A stretch of DNA of 64,000 nt. Source: Liopterus haemorrhoidalis (taxonomy: Eukaryota > Arthropoda > Insecta > Coleoptera > Dytiscidae). The stretch covers positions 47,975,250 to 48,039,249 of the forward strand of contig OZ020613.1 in assembly GCA_963971575.1 (NCBI GenBank). The letters are read 5' to 3'. Made by a program: the position numbers and the translations under genes. Shown here in pieces: positions 1-10,677 of the stretch. Position 1 is the first letter of the stretch. Every line of letters begins with the position of its first letter. Under the pieces are notes generated by a model that was not told the origin of the DNA, did not search any database, and worked only from the letters and a program-made list of their open reading frames with translations.

Positions 1-455
1 AAATTCATCTAATATTGGAAAATGTTCTTCCTCTGAATGAAAACCATACACACAACAAGGAGTATTTAATTTTTTTTCCCATAAATTTATCACTTTATTC
101 GTTGTAAAAATGGAGTGAGAATGGACAGAAACAAAGAAACACATGCTGAACTATACGTAAACAATGACAGTATACTTTTTAGAAGTGTTCGCTTTATTGC
201 CGCTAGAGGGATACGCATTAATTTGAGACACCAATGTAAACTTATATGTATATAGGACTCTAATCAACAGCGATAGAAGTGACACAGGCGGCCAAAATTT
301 TTCATTAATGAACTCTGTGAGAGAGAAGAACTGTTTATTGTTTACAAGTGGCTACCTCCTGTTATTTGTATCACGTTTAAACTTTAATGTTGCAATTTGT
401 TAACATTAACTTTTGATAGCAACTATTATTCTTTTTTATAATATTTTGTGTTATA
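1..455. other. Left-edge intergenic DNA with THAP-copy promoter homology
   Basis: I see no gene here. Positions about 250-455 match, in inverse orientation, the sequence upstream of the other THAP fragment at 60835-61000. Shared blocks include 'gaagtgacac' followed by 'aggcgg', 'aactgtttattgtttacaag' and 'aacttttgatagcaac'. The homology therefore covers the 5' flank or promoter of the THAP fragment as well as its coding part. Positions 1-240 are AT-rich and unassigned. Confidence 0.45.
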
Positions 456-620
456 ATGAATTGTCATAACACAAATTGCTGTGTATTTGGTTGTCATTCT
501 GGGAAAAGAAGTGGGAGCAACATTCACTTCCATTTTTTCTAAATGAAAAACAATTTGTGAAAATAATAAATATATTTGGTGTTGTGGAAGAGATAAATAG
601 AAAAAACGCATGTTGTTTTT
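456..620 (+). pseudogene. THAP-domain N-terminal exon, frameshifted
   Basis: An ATG at 456 opens a 28-codon frame with the spacing of a THAP (C2CH zinc) domain N-terminus: MNCHNTNCCVFGC, then a basic stretch and IHFHFF. A TAA at 540-542 ends it. A one-base shift restores similarity (FFLNEKQFVKIINIFGVV), and the shifted frame runs to about 620. The copy at 60240-60835 on the other strand has the same two blocks, which argues for a real ancestral coding exon. THAP domains bind DNA and occur in cellular factors and in P-element and Kolobok transposases. The sequence cannot say which this was. The second Cys/His pair is not present in this exon. Confidence 0.5.
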
Positions 621-761
621 GAATTTAATTATTTAATTATCGAATAATATACATTTTCAATAATAAACTTACAATATATTATGACAGAAGGTATTTGTTG
701 CCTAAAAATAAATAATTATACAGAAATTAATAATTTTTACAACAAAAATTTAAAAAAAGTA

Positions 762-848
762 TGTATATTTTCGCTTGTGAGCACTGATACTTGATGAATC
801 TGAAAATGTTTTATTACACTGCTCACATTTAAACGGTTTTGTAACCGA
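762..848 (-). pseudogene. Isolated C2H2 finger fossil downstream of gene A
   Basis: One finger-length segment encodes [20 protein letters not shown] followed by HKRKY. The final zinc-binding His is replaced by Tyr. It lies about 185 bp beyond the gene A stop codon with unrelated AT-rich DNA between. It is best read as a decayed finger left when the array of gene A was shortened, or as a partial duplication. Confidence 0.5.
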
Positions 849-1029
849 ACAAATTCGCGAACAATAAAGTGTTGTATCTATGGTAACAAAAATAAAAATA
901 ATGTCTCATATCAAAATATGGTTTTGCCTTAAAATTGGTTTTGTGAACGAAAATTGTATTACTCATATGTGTAATTTGTTTAAAAAATAAATTTGTTATA
1001 GATTCTGTTTATAATGTACTCGTTTGTGT

Positions 1030-4000
1030 TTACTGAGATCTGATGAACTTAACTCCAGAATGTAATCGCCTGTGAGCATTGAGATTTGATGAATCTGAAA
1101 ATGATTTATTACACTGTTCACATTTATATGGTTTCATTCCAGTATGTAAGCGTTTGTGAACAATGAGATTTGACGAATCTGAAAATGCTTTATCACACTG
1201 ATCACATTTATATGGTTTTTCTCCAGTATGTGTTCGCTTGTGCCTACTGAGATCTGATGACCATTTAAATGATTTATTACACTGTTTACATTTGTATGGT
1301 TTTTCTATAGAATGCGTTCGTTTGTGTACAATTAAATTTGATGAACAGGCAAATACTTTATTACACTGATCACATTTGAATGGCTTCTCCCCAGAATGTA
1401 ATCGTCTGTGAGTAATGAGATTTGAATAATCTGAAAATCCTCTATTACACACTTCACATTTAAATGTTTTTTCTACGAAATGTATTCGTTTGTGTCTTCT
1501 GAGACTTGATGGACATATAAATGCCTTATTACACTGTTCACATATGAATGACTTTTCTCCAGAATGTATTCGTTTGTGTATAATGAGACCTGGCAAACTT
1601 GCATATGCTTTATTACACTGATCACATTGAAATGGTTTCTCTCCAGAATGCATTCGTTTGTGTATAATGAGATTTGTCGAACAGGTAAGTGTTTTATCAC
1701 ACTGATCACATGCGAATAGTTTTTCTCCAGAATGTGTTCTTTTATGTCTAATGAGATGTGATATCCATGAAAATGTTTTATTGCACTGTTCGCATGTGAA
1801 TATTTTCTTTTCAGAATGTGTGCGTTTGAAGTGTTGAAGAAGGGAACTAGCACGATCAAATGTCCTCTCACATATATTACATTTATTTGATGTTGTGGTT
1901 TGTTCCGACGTATCAAAACTATAATTTGGATCATTGGAAGATGTTCCTTTAGCTGCAAATAGATTTTCATTGATTAATGGGACAAAAATTCAGTCAATGA
2001 AATAAATTAAATTTTTTATATAAACTTCTATCTTCATCTAACACTTCACTCAATAAGTCTCCGGTCTGACATATATATGGCAACACTGTTGACAGACCCA
2101 TATGATTTCTGGATAGTACCAACCTTCAAACGATACGTTTCATGACATTCTGACAATTAGTTTAGAGGTTACAGTGGTTTTAGTGACATCAGTTTTGTAA
2201 TTTTCAAAAGAATGGATAAAAAAAGAATTTCGTGTGTTGATTAAACATTGTTTTTTGATGGGAAAAAATACTGTTGAAGCCAAACAGTGGTTTGATAAGC
2301 GTTATAGAGACTCTGCACCAGGCAAATCAACTATTTCTGATTGGTATGCTGAATTTAAATTAATTAATTAATTTTAATTTTAGGAGCGTTGGAATGAATG
2401 TATCACTCTTGAAGAAGAGTATGTTGATGGATAAAGTCGAATTTCTAAAAAAAAATAATTGTTTTTCTTAGTTAGTCCGGAGACTTATTGAGCGACGTGG
2501 TACATGTTACTATATTATATGAATGTGTTGTTTTCGGTAATTCTTGAAGCAAAAATATGACAAGTAAGAGATCTTCCCATGCCTAGATTATACAAAGCAT
2601 TCATTAATGATTGATAGGGGTGTGGATTTAACGCGTCGTTATTTAACGCGTCGTCAGTTGTCTGACATTGACAAGTTCTAGGGTATTCTCATACGCCAAC
2701 AGAAAAATGGATTTTAGTTAAAATAAATGTTTTCGAGAAAAGTAATGGATGTGAAGTGTGTATTTTCACAGATTCAGAATTCGTAGGTATCTAGTAATTG
2801 AACATGACCAAACGAGGACCCGAATACTGAGTGTCTGGGACTAGAGGTCTGCTCGCGCCTAATTTTTTAACTCGGCCAACGCTCATTCATTGTTGTATTT
2901 AGTTAATTATGCTGCTCTTAAAGCAATCTGATCGAAAATGTTTAACAACATGGTCCGGAAAAAGCCAATCATATTTTTAATTAAAATTTGCAATGATGAA
3001 TTTTACCCGTTCCGAACCCGAATATAATCCATGTCAACTGACCAGACGCGGTCCGAGTGCTGGGTTGGGCTTAAGTTGGGACAATTTCTTGCTGTTACAA
3101 AATAAAAAACATCTGCCGTCTGTTAAAAGTTTATAAGCTTTCATTTAATACGAAATTAATATTATAGTTTAAAAAAATGTTTGTTTAAAATACAAAAACG
3201 TCGATATCTCAACAATAAATTAACAAAAATTCCTTTTGAATTATTTCGGTTCATATCATTGTGCATCACTACATTTTTTCCAGATTTCTAGTCAAGCCCC
3301 TTTGAATGATAGAGTATTAACATTTTAGTAGGAAATTTTTGAGATAAACTGGCTCCAGCAGCAACCCCAATGCAAGCCGTGTAGTTGTGGCTGTAATTAC
3401 TGCTTTGTCTGACCTATTCTGATTATCCATAATGAGTAACACTACAGTAAGTAATATAGATGTTTACGTTAAGTTTAAAATGATGCTAATACGATTCATT
3501 AGAGTGTTGCCAGTTGTCAATTTTTGTAGTTTTTAAGGTCAACTTACTCGATCTATATGTCAATCGATTGTTATAGAAGATCTAGGCTGCGTCGCAAAGT
3601 GTTCCCAAAACGTACAACCAGAATATATCACGACTACTACTTGGGAATTTAGAGCTAGTGTAATGGTTGCACTTTATTCCTACATATGACGTCATCTTAA
3701 ACTTAACATAATTATCCTTTATTTATCTCTCAACCAAGATACTTGTTGTAGTACTTAATTGTTGATATTTCTGTCCGTAGACTGAGATATTGTGTAATGC
3801 TAATATTTGCGCCCCTCTTCTGGGCGATATTTTTAATATTTAAGTGGGGGGTTTCTTAGGTCTTACATTTTTTGTTAAACAGTATTGTACCAGCGCTGTC
3901 AGATAGCGTTTTATTCTAGTATAGTCACGCTCTATTCGAGAGCGTGCACTCAGTTCTACCAACCAAACGTCCCGTTTGAGTCTATTCACGAATGTACGTT

Positions 4001-7000
4001 CCGTTTACATTCGTCTCGTGTCTTATATTTTGTTTGTTAATTCGCGACTGCCGTGTGGACTTATTAAGTGTATCAACGCGGCTGTGTGTCCAATTTTCTC
4101 CTACTCCAGAGTGGATCAGACTACAGCAGTTCAAAGGGTCCTTTGATACGATCGCGTTTCAAGTACGAGGTAAGTCCATCAACCAGTATATCTCCCAACC
4201 CATCTCCAGCATTTTACAATCGCGTAAGATTGCGCCAATACAGGCCACGCACTTATTTTCGTGCTCCTTAGAGCAGGAACCTGGTCAGTGTCTCCGTCTG
4301 GACCACTGCAGGGTTCCGCACTTAACAGCTGATGTGAAATAAACCATGTCATTGATAAATTATAGTAATTTGTTAAGACTTTATTACAACTATCAAACTA
4401 TTAGCCATTTTATTCCTGTGCATGTATTTCTGTATGTAGGGAATACCAGAATTGGTTGCAAAAACAATAATAATAATAATAACATTAATTTATTGCCTAA
4501 CCTGTACCTTGTCTAGCTGCACTCTCTTCGTAATCGACATCATCTCCACATTCAAACTTGATATCAATATCCTCAGTGACGTTAATATTGGTGTTGTAGT
4601 CATACTGGGACAAATGGTCAGTAGATAGTAGGTGATTCTCTGGAATATTAATATTAATAGTTGTAAAGGTAAATATTTTTTCTGTCCGACAGTCAGAAAA
4701 ATACTTTAAACATTCACTAATATTTTTTTCTCTATTTGTTAAATTCAGTAATAAAATAAACATAATAAAACTAGCTCTACTTACCCGTGTTCACGACAGC
4801 TGAACTTTGCAGTTTATCTTCTTCGCATTCACTGGTGTCTACAGGTTCAGACTTAATATCAATCTCATTGGTGACGATAATATGAGTGTTGTAGTTATTC
4901 TGGGATATGTCGTCAGTAGATGATATGATACCTGTCTTTTGAGTATCGCGGCTGTCTGAAATATAAATACTCTTAATTTTTGTTTTATGATTATAATTAA
5001 AATTAGTTTAATTCTTAACGCTACGTGTAACCCCCAGAGGTAATTAGTTTCTTATACAAAACTATCAATCTGAAATAAAATCTATACATCAAATTTTGCA
5101 CAGAATTTTTATCTATTCTAATAGGATAAATTTTATAGTAGAAAAAATTATTGTAACAATGTTATCTTGTGTGGAATAAATTACCAGTTCTCCATCTATA
5201 AAATTTATTGAGGAATGCGTAGATTTTAAATATTCAAATAAATTGTTTAAGCCTAACCTAGCACTGACATTATAACCCTTGAAAATATTCATTTACAAAC
5301 ACAAAATTTTATCTTAAAATGGATTCACATATATTTGTACACTATTTTATTACTCAATTATAAATCAAATATACTATATACAGCAAAAATACATAAATAT
5401 GACCAAAAACAGTTCAAAACGAATATAGGGGAAACTTCCTAAGCGCCCTGACATCTGGTGGCAATTTGTATCATGGAAAAAAAACAAATTTTGTTGTGTG
5501 CCGCAATGTAAATCGTGAATAATGAAGAATCCTTCTTAAACATTCCATAATTTACTTAAATCGAAAAAAATATCAATTGAGACGACGTTTGGAGGCAGAG
5601 AGAAAGAGGATCGTAGGTTTTTATGGACTCAAAAACTAAAAATGGGCAAAAATCCAAGCCCATGCATGCATGTTTGCCCGTTGCTTTTAATGGAAAGTGA
5701 TTTTTTACGGCCAAAAAAAGACGGAAAAAAAACATTTATCGCACCCAAAATTTGCCTAAATCATCAGTTGATATATTAAAAGGTCCTTCTACTTTTTCAG
5801 GCAGAGATATTAATTTTTACTAATATATTTACCCTATTTTAGTTGTTATTATATTGACAGACAGTCAAAATAATTAAAAATACAATGAAAAACTAAAAAT
5901 ATCCTTGAAATTTCTTTAGAATATTATATTATTACATATCTTGTAAATCGTAGATTACCTTTAAATTAAAAAAAAAGCTCGGAAAACAGGAAAAGTACAA
6001 CTCGTGTTCATTTTCACCATGTAAACAAATACACGAATAACAGTTTAATGTGGCTTTCGAGTGTTCCAGCTTTGCCGCATACAGCGATCTTAAAAAGTTT
6101 CCCCTATTGTTTACATATTTTGACAGATAGGTATCCTTCTTCGTGTAAAACATTTTGAAGGCGATAATGGCGCCGTTTCGGCATTTTTAGTCGCGAATAT
6201 CGGCAACCCTCTACTATTTCTAATATTTTGGTGCAAGCAATGTGGTATGATACATGTGTACTCACCATTTTCTTCTTTCACTATGCAACTTTTATTGCTA
6301 TTCTTTTCACATGTCTCATTTATTACACAGTAAATTTTATCAAATACAGGAAATATCTCTGTACTGCTGCACTGATCTTCGGTTTGCTCATTACTTTTCA
6401 AGAACTCTTTTTGTTCTTCTTTAAAATCCGTCGGACAATCTCCGCAAGTTTCAGACACAGAATTCAATTGCGATGTGTAATTCATATATATTTGACTGTT
6501 TCGCAAACACTGTTCACGAAAGTTGTAAAATCCATCCACTTTACTACAGCATTCTGTACATATTGCTCCCTGGTTCTGCAACACTGTGGACACCTGAAAA
6601 TAATTGTTATCCTCGTTCAGAACTGCCCGTTGTAACTTAGGATGATAAAGTAATGCGCTGTTCGTATACTAACGTCAGCTTTGAAGGCGAAGGAGGGTTG
6701 AGCGAGAAAGATAGCAGTATACTTTGTAGTTTGCATTTTAATATAAAAGGAATAATTAGCGAATTGCCCGAGAGTTATAATTTTTACTTTTATATATTTA
6801 AAAATATGAAAATAAAACTAATTTTTATCAAAATATATTTAATCTTTGAATCAACGATATATAGTTTTTCTTTTTTTTTTTTTTCTTAAACGTACTTAAT
6901 AAAATTCTAATTTGTGCTATATTTGCAAATAAATTATTGTTATAATTTAGACAAACGGTATTGTTTCTCTGTCACAATTTGCTTGTTATGTTCATTTCTG

Positions 7001-7962
7001 CTGAAGGGTCTGAGTGGTATCATGTGCATTCATGGGCATAAATTCAAAGTAAATTTAATTTACGCCGTCCAGAAATTAATCAACTTTATAAAAAATACAG
7101 ATTTAAATAAAGGTAAAGTATTAATGAAGCAAATATTCATGCAAATAATAACTTCATAATTACCGCTTGTAACAGGTCTAAAGCTACCTATATGAAAAAC
7201 CATATGACTACCATATTTAGTACGGATAAAGTTCTGTAAAAAATATATGTACGTATCATCAAAAGTACGTTAAAGTAATACTGCCTGTGAAGTCTTTCTA
7301 AAAAACAGGCCTCGGGACCTCCAGATTTATATGAATCCTACACCATACTATATATAATTGTAGTAAAAAATAAAAAGCAATCTTGTAGAATATTTTACAA
7401 TATGATAACACTTTTTAAAGGATAATAAATAAAATCTGTAGTATATAATGAACTATTTTTAATTTCTGATTATGTAGGACAATGTTTTAATGATATTTTC
7501 CCCATAGTTAAAAAAAGACGAACGAAAAGCAAAACTTCTTGCAGCTATTACTCTAATATTTTGACGATAGTTAATATTGTTTCCCCGTCGATACTCAGCT
7601 ACACTTACTGCACCAAAAAGCCAACTATTTACGTTCTCTAGTTTAACTGTGTGGTACTGAGTCACTAGTAATACGGTCAGTTGTTTAACAGAGTCACAGT
7701 AACAGAAATTCATGGAACTGAAACTACATGACTTGTTAAAGTCCTGTTACGCCTTGCTAACTAATTTATTTAACTTAGTGTATTTACACCAGCTTTCAAA
7801 TATATCTACCATTAATAATGCAAAGTAATAGATTCTTACCATTTCCGGAAATAATAATAACAGCCTGGAATAATAATTTAAATTATCACTACTGTTATAA
7901 AGTCTTTGTAAGTGTTTTTCATGTTTGAGGCAGATAAAACAAATATTTATTAAAAAACACAT
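1030..7962 (-). CDS. Gene A: ZAD-C2H2 zinc-finger protein, 10 fingers (5 exons)
   Basis: Proposed exons on the minus strand are 7962-7840, 6593-6266, 4955-4785, 4639-4502 and 1952-1030. They total 1683 nt, or 560 residues. Exon 1 starts at MCFLINICFICLKH and carries the first ZAD Cys pair. Exon 2 has the second pair (ICTECC) and the FREQC motif, then an acidic tail. Exons 3 and 4 are acidic linkers with IKSEP and IKFE, both matching the SUMO consensus (psi-K-x-E). The last exon encodes ten C2H2 fingers, about residues 270-558, with HSGEKPF linkers. Splice signals are visible throughout. Exon 2 has two in-phase donors (after 6266, or about 13 bases further 3'), and exon 4 has tandem in-phase donors 6 bp apart. 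ZAD domains mediate dimerisation, and the fingers should bind DNA in the nucleus. Target and role are unknown. Exon 3 looks like a fusion of two linker exon types. Confidence 0.8.
2049..2492 (+). mobile_element. Internally deleted mariner element
   Basis: The ends are inverted copies of CTCAATAAGTCTCCGG. From 2213 the plus strand encodes a mariner transposase N-terminus with one frameshift in an A-run: EFRVLIKHCF, VEAKQWFDKRYRDSAP and STISDWYAEFK. It jumps at about 2365 to the extreme C-terminus (ERWNECITLEEEYVDG). The middle, including the catalytic DDD region, is missing. It sits in the last intron of gene A. Confidence 0.75.
3802..4330. mobile_element. Unclassified ~530-bp insertion with a paralogous empty site
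   Basis: The flanks match continuous sequence at about 19165-19230 in gene B: 'gagatattgtgtaatgc' on the left and 'gatgtgaaataaa' on the right. In gene B nothing lies between them, so 3802-4330 is an insertion. A possible 'gct' repeat flanks it. The insert is GC-richer than its surroundings and includes a 'cacgctct..agagcgtg' palindrome near 3928. It could be a solo LTR, but no TG..CA ends or second LTR were found. An open frame at 3992-4342 within it has no recognisable protein. Confidence 0.45.
5582..5781 (+). pseudogene. THAP-domain C-terminal half, degenerate
   Basis: One plus-strand frame stays open for about 65 codons and resembles the second half of a THAP domain. It contains RRFLWTQKLKMGKNPS, then a Cys-containing stretch, then MESDFLRPKKDGKKTF, as in the 'C-x2-H-F..sDF' part of the family. 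The expected Cys-x2-His has been lost (CPLL). It lies inside the gene A intron between exons 2 and 3, on the opposite strand. No splice-competent partner exon is obvious, although the N-terminal THAP fragment at 456 has the same orientation. Confidence 0.4.
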
Positions 7963-8335
7963 GACACTGCAAGTTCCTTCTAATAATTTTGCAAATTTCT
8001 GAATAAACAAAGATATAATCACTTGCTTGTATTACAGTCAGCATGTAGCAGACCGTACCGATTGTAGTACGTACGCTATTGAGAAGTGACATTACCGTTG
8101 GCGGCGCGGTATTCCAAGGCAATATGGCTGTCGTGTCTAGTATTCAGCTGTCAATATGCTAACAGCGAACAGGTTAATTTAAGCACAGTACATTTTTATT
8201 TTATGAAAATGCGAGTAAATATTTGCGAATTTTTTTAATTTTTACTCGCTACACATGTATTGACGTGTATAACATAAGGTGGGCATCAAATTACAGTATT
8301 TAAAGTTTAATTTCAGTAGATTTATGGAAGTGTAA

Positions 8336-8575
8336 TTTGTAGTTCAGCAGGTGTTAAATGCCGGGCATTTAATTTTATGTGGTATATCTAAGTGTCGGTC
8401 ACCTGAATTTACAATATATGGATTATGTTTGTACACAATTGCATTATGTTCATTGACTCATGAAATAATTTTTTTTTTAGTTGGACAGAAGCAGCTAATA
8501 TTATTGGCTATTATAATTAATATATTAGTGCAGTTTAGTTTTTCTGCGACAAATATAATGAACAAACTCGCATAG
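8336..8575 (+). pseudogene. Conserved fragment with LNAGHLILCGI and HEI motifs
   Basis: The frame reads VLNAGHLILCGISKCRSPEF, then IYGLCLYTIALCSLTHEI. A second copy at 59755-59850 encodes GEKLLNAGHVILYGIS in the same position relative to a ZAD first exon. Conservation of the peptide between diverged copies indicates a former coding exon. I do not recognise the family with certainty. It lies about 380 bp upstream of the gene A start, in divergent orientation. Confidence 0.4.
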
Positions 8576-8593
8576 TATCAGTTACTTTTTAAC

Positions 8594-8797
8594 TCAAAAT
8601 ATATTCCCATGCCTTCCTCTTGTCCATAACCAAACCTTTTCCAATCTCGACTTAATATTAACTTTCCCTCCATTTTTCTTAAGAAAAGAAAAACTAAGAT
8701 GCCAATCTTTGTCCTGTCTTGAAGGACAGCCAAAAACTCTACAATTTGTTCTACTTTTACAGTTTTTCACAACTTCTATCGACATTCTAACAAACAA
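8594..8797 (-). pseudogene. THAP-domain N-terminal exon upstream of gene A
   Basis: The minus-strand frame contains KNCKSRTNCRVFGCPSRQ, a basic region and a Trp-rich end (KVWLW). This matches the N-terminal half of a THAP domain and the copies at 456 and 60815. A degraded homologue lies at 39850-40060 upstream of gene D. It is on the same strand as gene A, about 630 bp before its ATG. It could in principle be an alternative first exon, but nothing shows that it is spliced to the ZAD exon. Confidence 0.4.
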
Positions 8798-8799
8798 TC

Positions 8800-9310
8800 A
8801 ATACTAAAACGTATTTAATAAGTTCAAACAGTACTACAGGCGCCTAGTATAATATTTGACCTCCAGACTGCGTATCCGAGCGTGTCAGTTCTCAATAGCT
8901 TGTTTAAGCGGAACTAGATTTTCAATTCTAGTAACTTTTGTCGATTAAGTGAGGCTTTTGATTATTTTGTTAAGGAAAAGCCCACTTCAAATCATAAAAA
9001 GTGTGACCATGACATCTTACAAAAATGAAAATTCCAGTTAGTTCCACCTAAACGTTTGGAATACCCTGTAAATCTTTTTAAGTTTGCAGCGCCAAAACAT
9101 TGCGGCAAAATCGAAACTAATCTAATAGACAACTACTTTTTGATTTATTACGTATTGTAATCTGGCAGCTATAAAGAAATTAATAATATTTTTGTCTTGA
9201 TTTATGTTGTCTTATATGTATACATCATATATTATGTTGTCTTTTTTTTCAAATATCTTCCTTACACATTCTTCTTAAACAAACTTTTATTTGTAATATA
9301 TGTATGTCTT
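8800..9310. other. Intergenic DNA between the THAP fragment and the LINE
   Basis: No gene is seen. Part of it (about 8905-8950) matches 59205-59250, upstream of gene E. This shows that the duplicated unit extends beyond the ZAD exon into 5' flanking DNA. The remainder is AT-rich. Confidence 0.4.
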
Positions 9311-9549
9311 AAAGATTATTGATTCTTGTACGAACTGTGACTAAGTAAAGACGTGCTTACCAGTGTCACACAAGTGACATAAAATTTAGTTAAAACTATA
9401 AAAAAAAATTATAATTGCAAAAATCAGTATTAAAACAAAAATAAAAATAAGTGGTTGCACAAGTGGGGCACTCCCCATGAGGGGCCCAAAACCAAATAAA
9501 AAAAAAATAAACAAATAAAAAAAATCATAAGAAAAAATTAAAAATCATC

Positions 9550-10677
9550 ATGTCATGTGACGGTAAAAATAGTGACGATACTGCGCTCAATGAAAACAAT
9601 AAGAGACCTTCTACCAGTGCAGCATCCAGTGAAACACGTAAGAGATATACATTTGACAGCCACGAGCTTATCTCCAATAACAAATATTACATCCCTAGTT
9701 CTGCGGAAACAAGCGTTTTATCCCAATCAAATACACCCGAAGTTAACGAAATATCCATCCCACCATTATTCTTACATGATGCCAATAATTATCAGGAAGT
9801 CGTTAAAGATCTAAAAGAAAACTGCGAGCATATATTCCAAACAGAGTACAGGGGCAAGTCAGTCCGAATAGACCTAACTCATCAAGCGGATTACAGAAAA
9901 ATCACTAAATACTATGATCAAAATAAAGTAAAGTATTTTACCTTTCCTAGCGAAAAAGATAAAAAATTACAAGTAATTATTAGAGGAGTCCCCGTGTCAT
10001 TGACCCCGGAAGAAATAATGAAAAACTTGTCAGAAATGGAATACCCAGTCACCAAGGTCGTGCGATTACTTAAAAAAAATAAAATTCCAATGCCATTGTG
10101 TGCAGTCGAACTCGACAATACTGAACAGGCAAAAGATATTTTTAATGTGTGTCGGTTAAACTACTGTGTAGTAACAGTGGAATTAAGACGCAAGCCACGT
10201 GATATACCCCAATGCACAAATTGTCAAAGATACGGTCACACAAAAAATTATTGTCGTCTCACCCCAAGATGTGTCAAATGCACCGGCAATCACCATTATT
10301 CCAAATGCACCAAATCCTCCACGGAAAAACCAAAATGTTGTAACTGCAATAATGAGCATACTGCAAACTATAAGGGCTGTCCTTACTACAGAAAAACCAA
10401 CGACCAAGCGGGCCGAGCTAACAGACCAGTTATCAACCCCTCTAGACCGGTATACTATCAAAATACAACAAATCAGGGCAGAACTTATGCCGACGCGACT
10501 AGAAATGAACCCTCTCAACCGAACGTACAAGATCATCCTTCCAGCCAACAATTTTCTCCACCTCAACCCCACTCACATCCTATTATCAACGCAATAATCG
10601 ACCTAATCAAACCACATATAGAAACAATACAATCCTTCTTTTTAAACTTAATGTCATCTTTATTCCAAAATGAATAA
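9550..10677 (+). CDS. LINE ORF1: Gag-like nucleic-acid-binding protein
   Basis: The protein has 375 residues. A Ser/Thr-rich N-terminus is followed by a domain resembling PRE_C2HC of Jockey-clade ORF1 proteins (about residues 130-220, starting near VIIRGVPVSLTPEEIM). Zinc-knuckle motifs follow at about residues 223-280: CTNCQRYGHTKNYC, CVKCTGNHHYSKC and CCNCNNEHTANYKGC. The C-terminus is rich in Pro, Gln and Ser. Such proteins coat LINE RNA. The reading frame is intact, and its stop overlaps the ORF2 start (ATGAATAA), which fits translation of ORF2 by termination-reinitiation. Confidence 0.88.
   Translation: MSCDGKNSDDTALNENNKRPSTSAASSETRKRYTFDSHELISNNKYYIPSSAETSVLSQSNTPEVNEISIPPLFLHDANNYQEVVKDLKENCEHIFQTEYRGKSVRIDLTHQADYRKITKYYDQNKVKYFTFPSEKDKKLQVIIRGVPVSLTPEEIMKNLSEMEYPVTKVVRLLKKNKIPMPLCAVELDNTEQAKDIFNVCRLNYCVVTVELRRKPRDIPQCTNCQRYGHTKNYCRLTPRCVKCTGNHHYSKCTKSSTEKPKCCNCNNEHTANYKGCPYYRKTNDQAGRANRPVINPSRPVYYQNTTNQGRTYADATRNEPSQPNVQDHPSSQQFSPPQPHSHPIINAIIDLIKPHIETIQSFFLNLMSSLFQNE

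Noticed and set aside
3992..4342. 116-codon open frame as a gene
   Set aside because: It lies wholly inside a mobile insertion absent from the paralogous intron and has no recognisable domain.
6228..7159. Three successive plus-strand frames opposite gene A exon 2 and its intron
   Set aside because: The first is the complement of a ZAD-coding exon. The others are low-complexity AT-rich sequence with no family resemblance.
8594..8797. THAP exon as a true first exon of gene A
   Set aside because: Same strand and close, but the ZAD exon has its own Met in the same position as in gene C. The sister copies are clearly broken, so fusion is not supported without transcripts.
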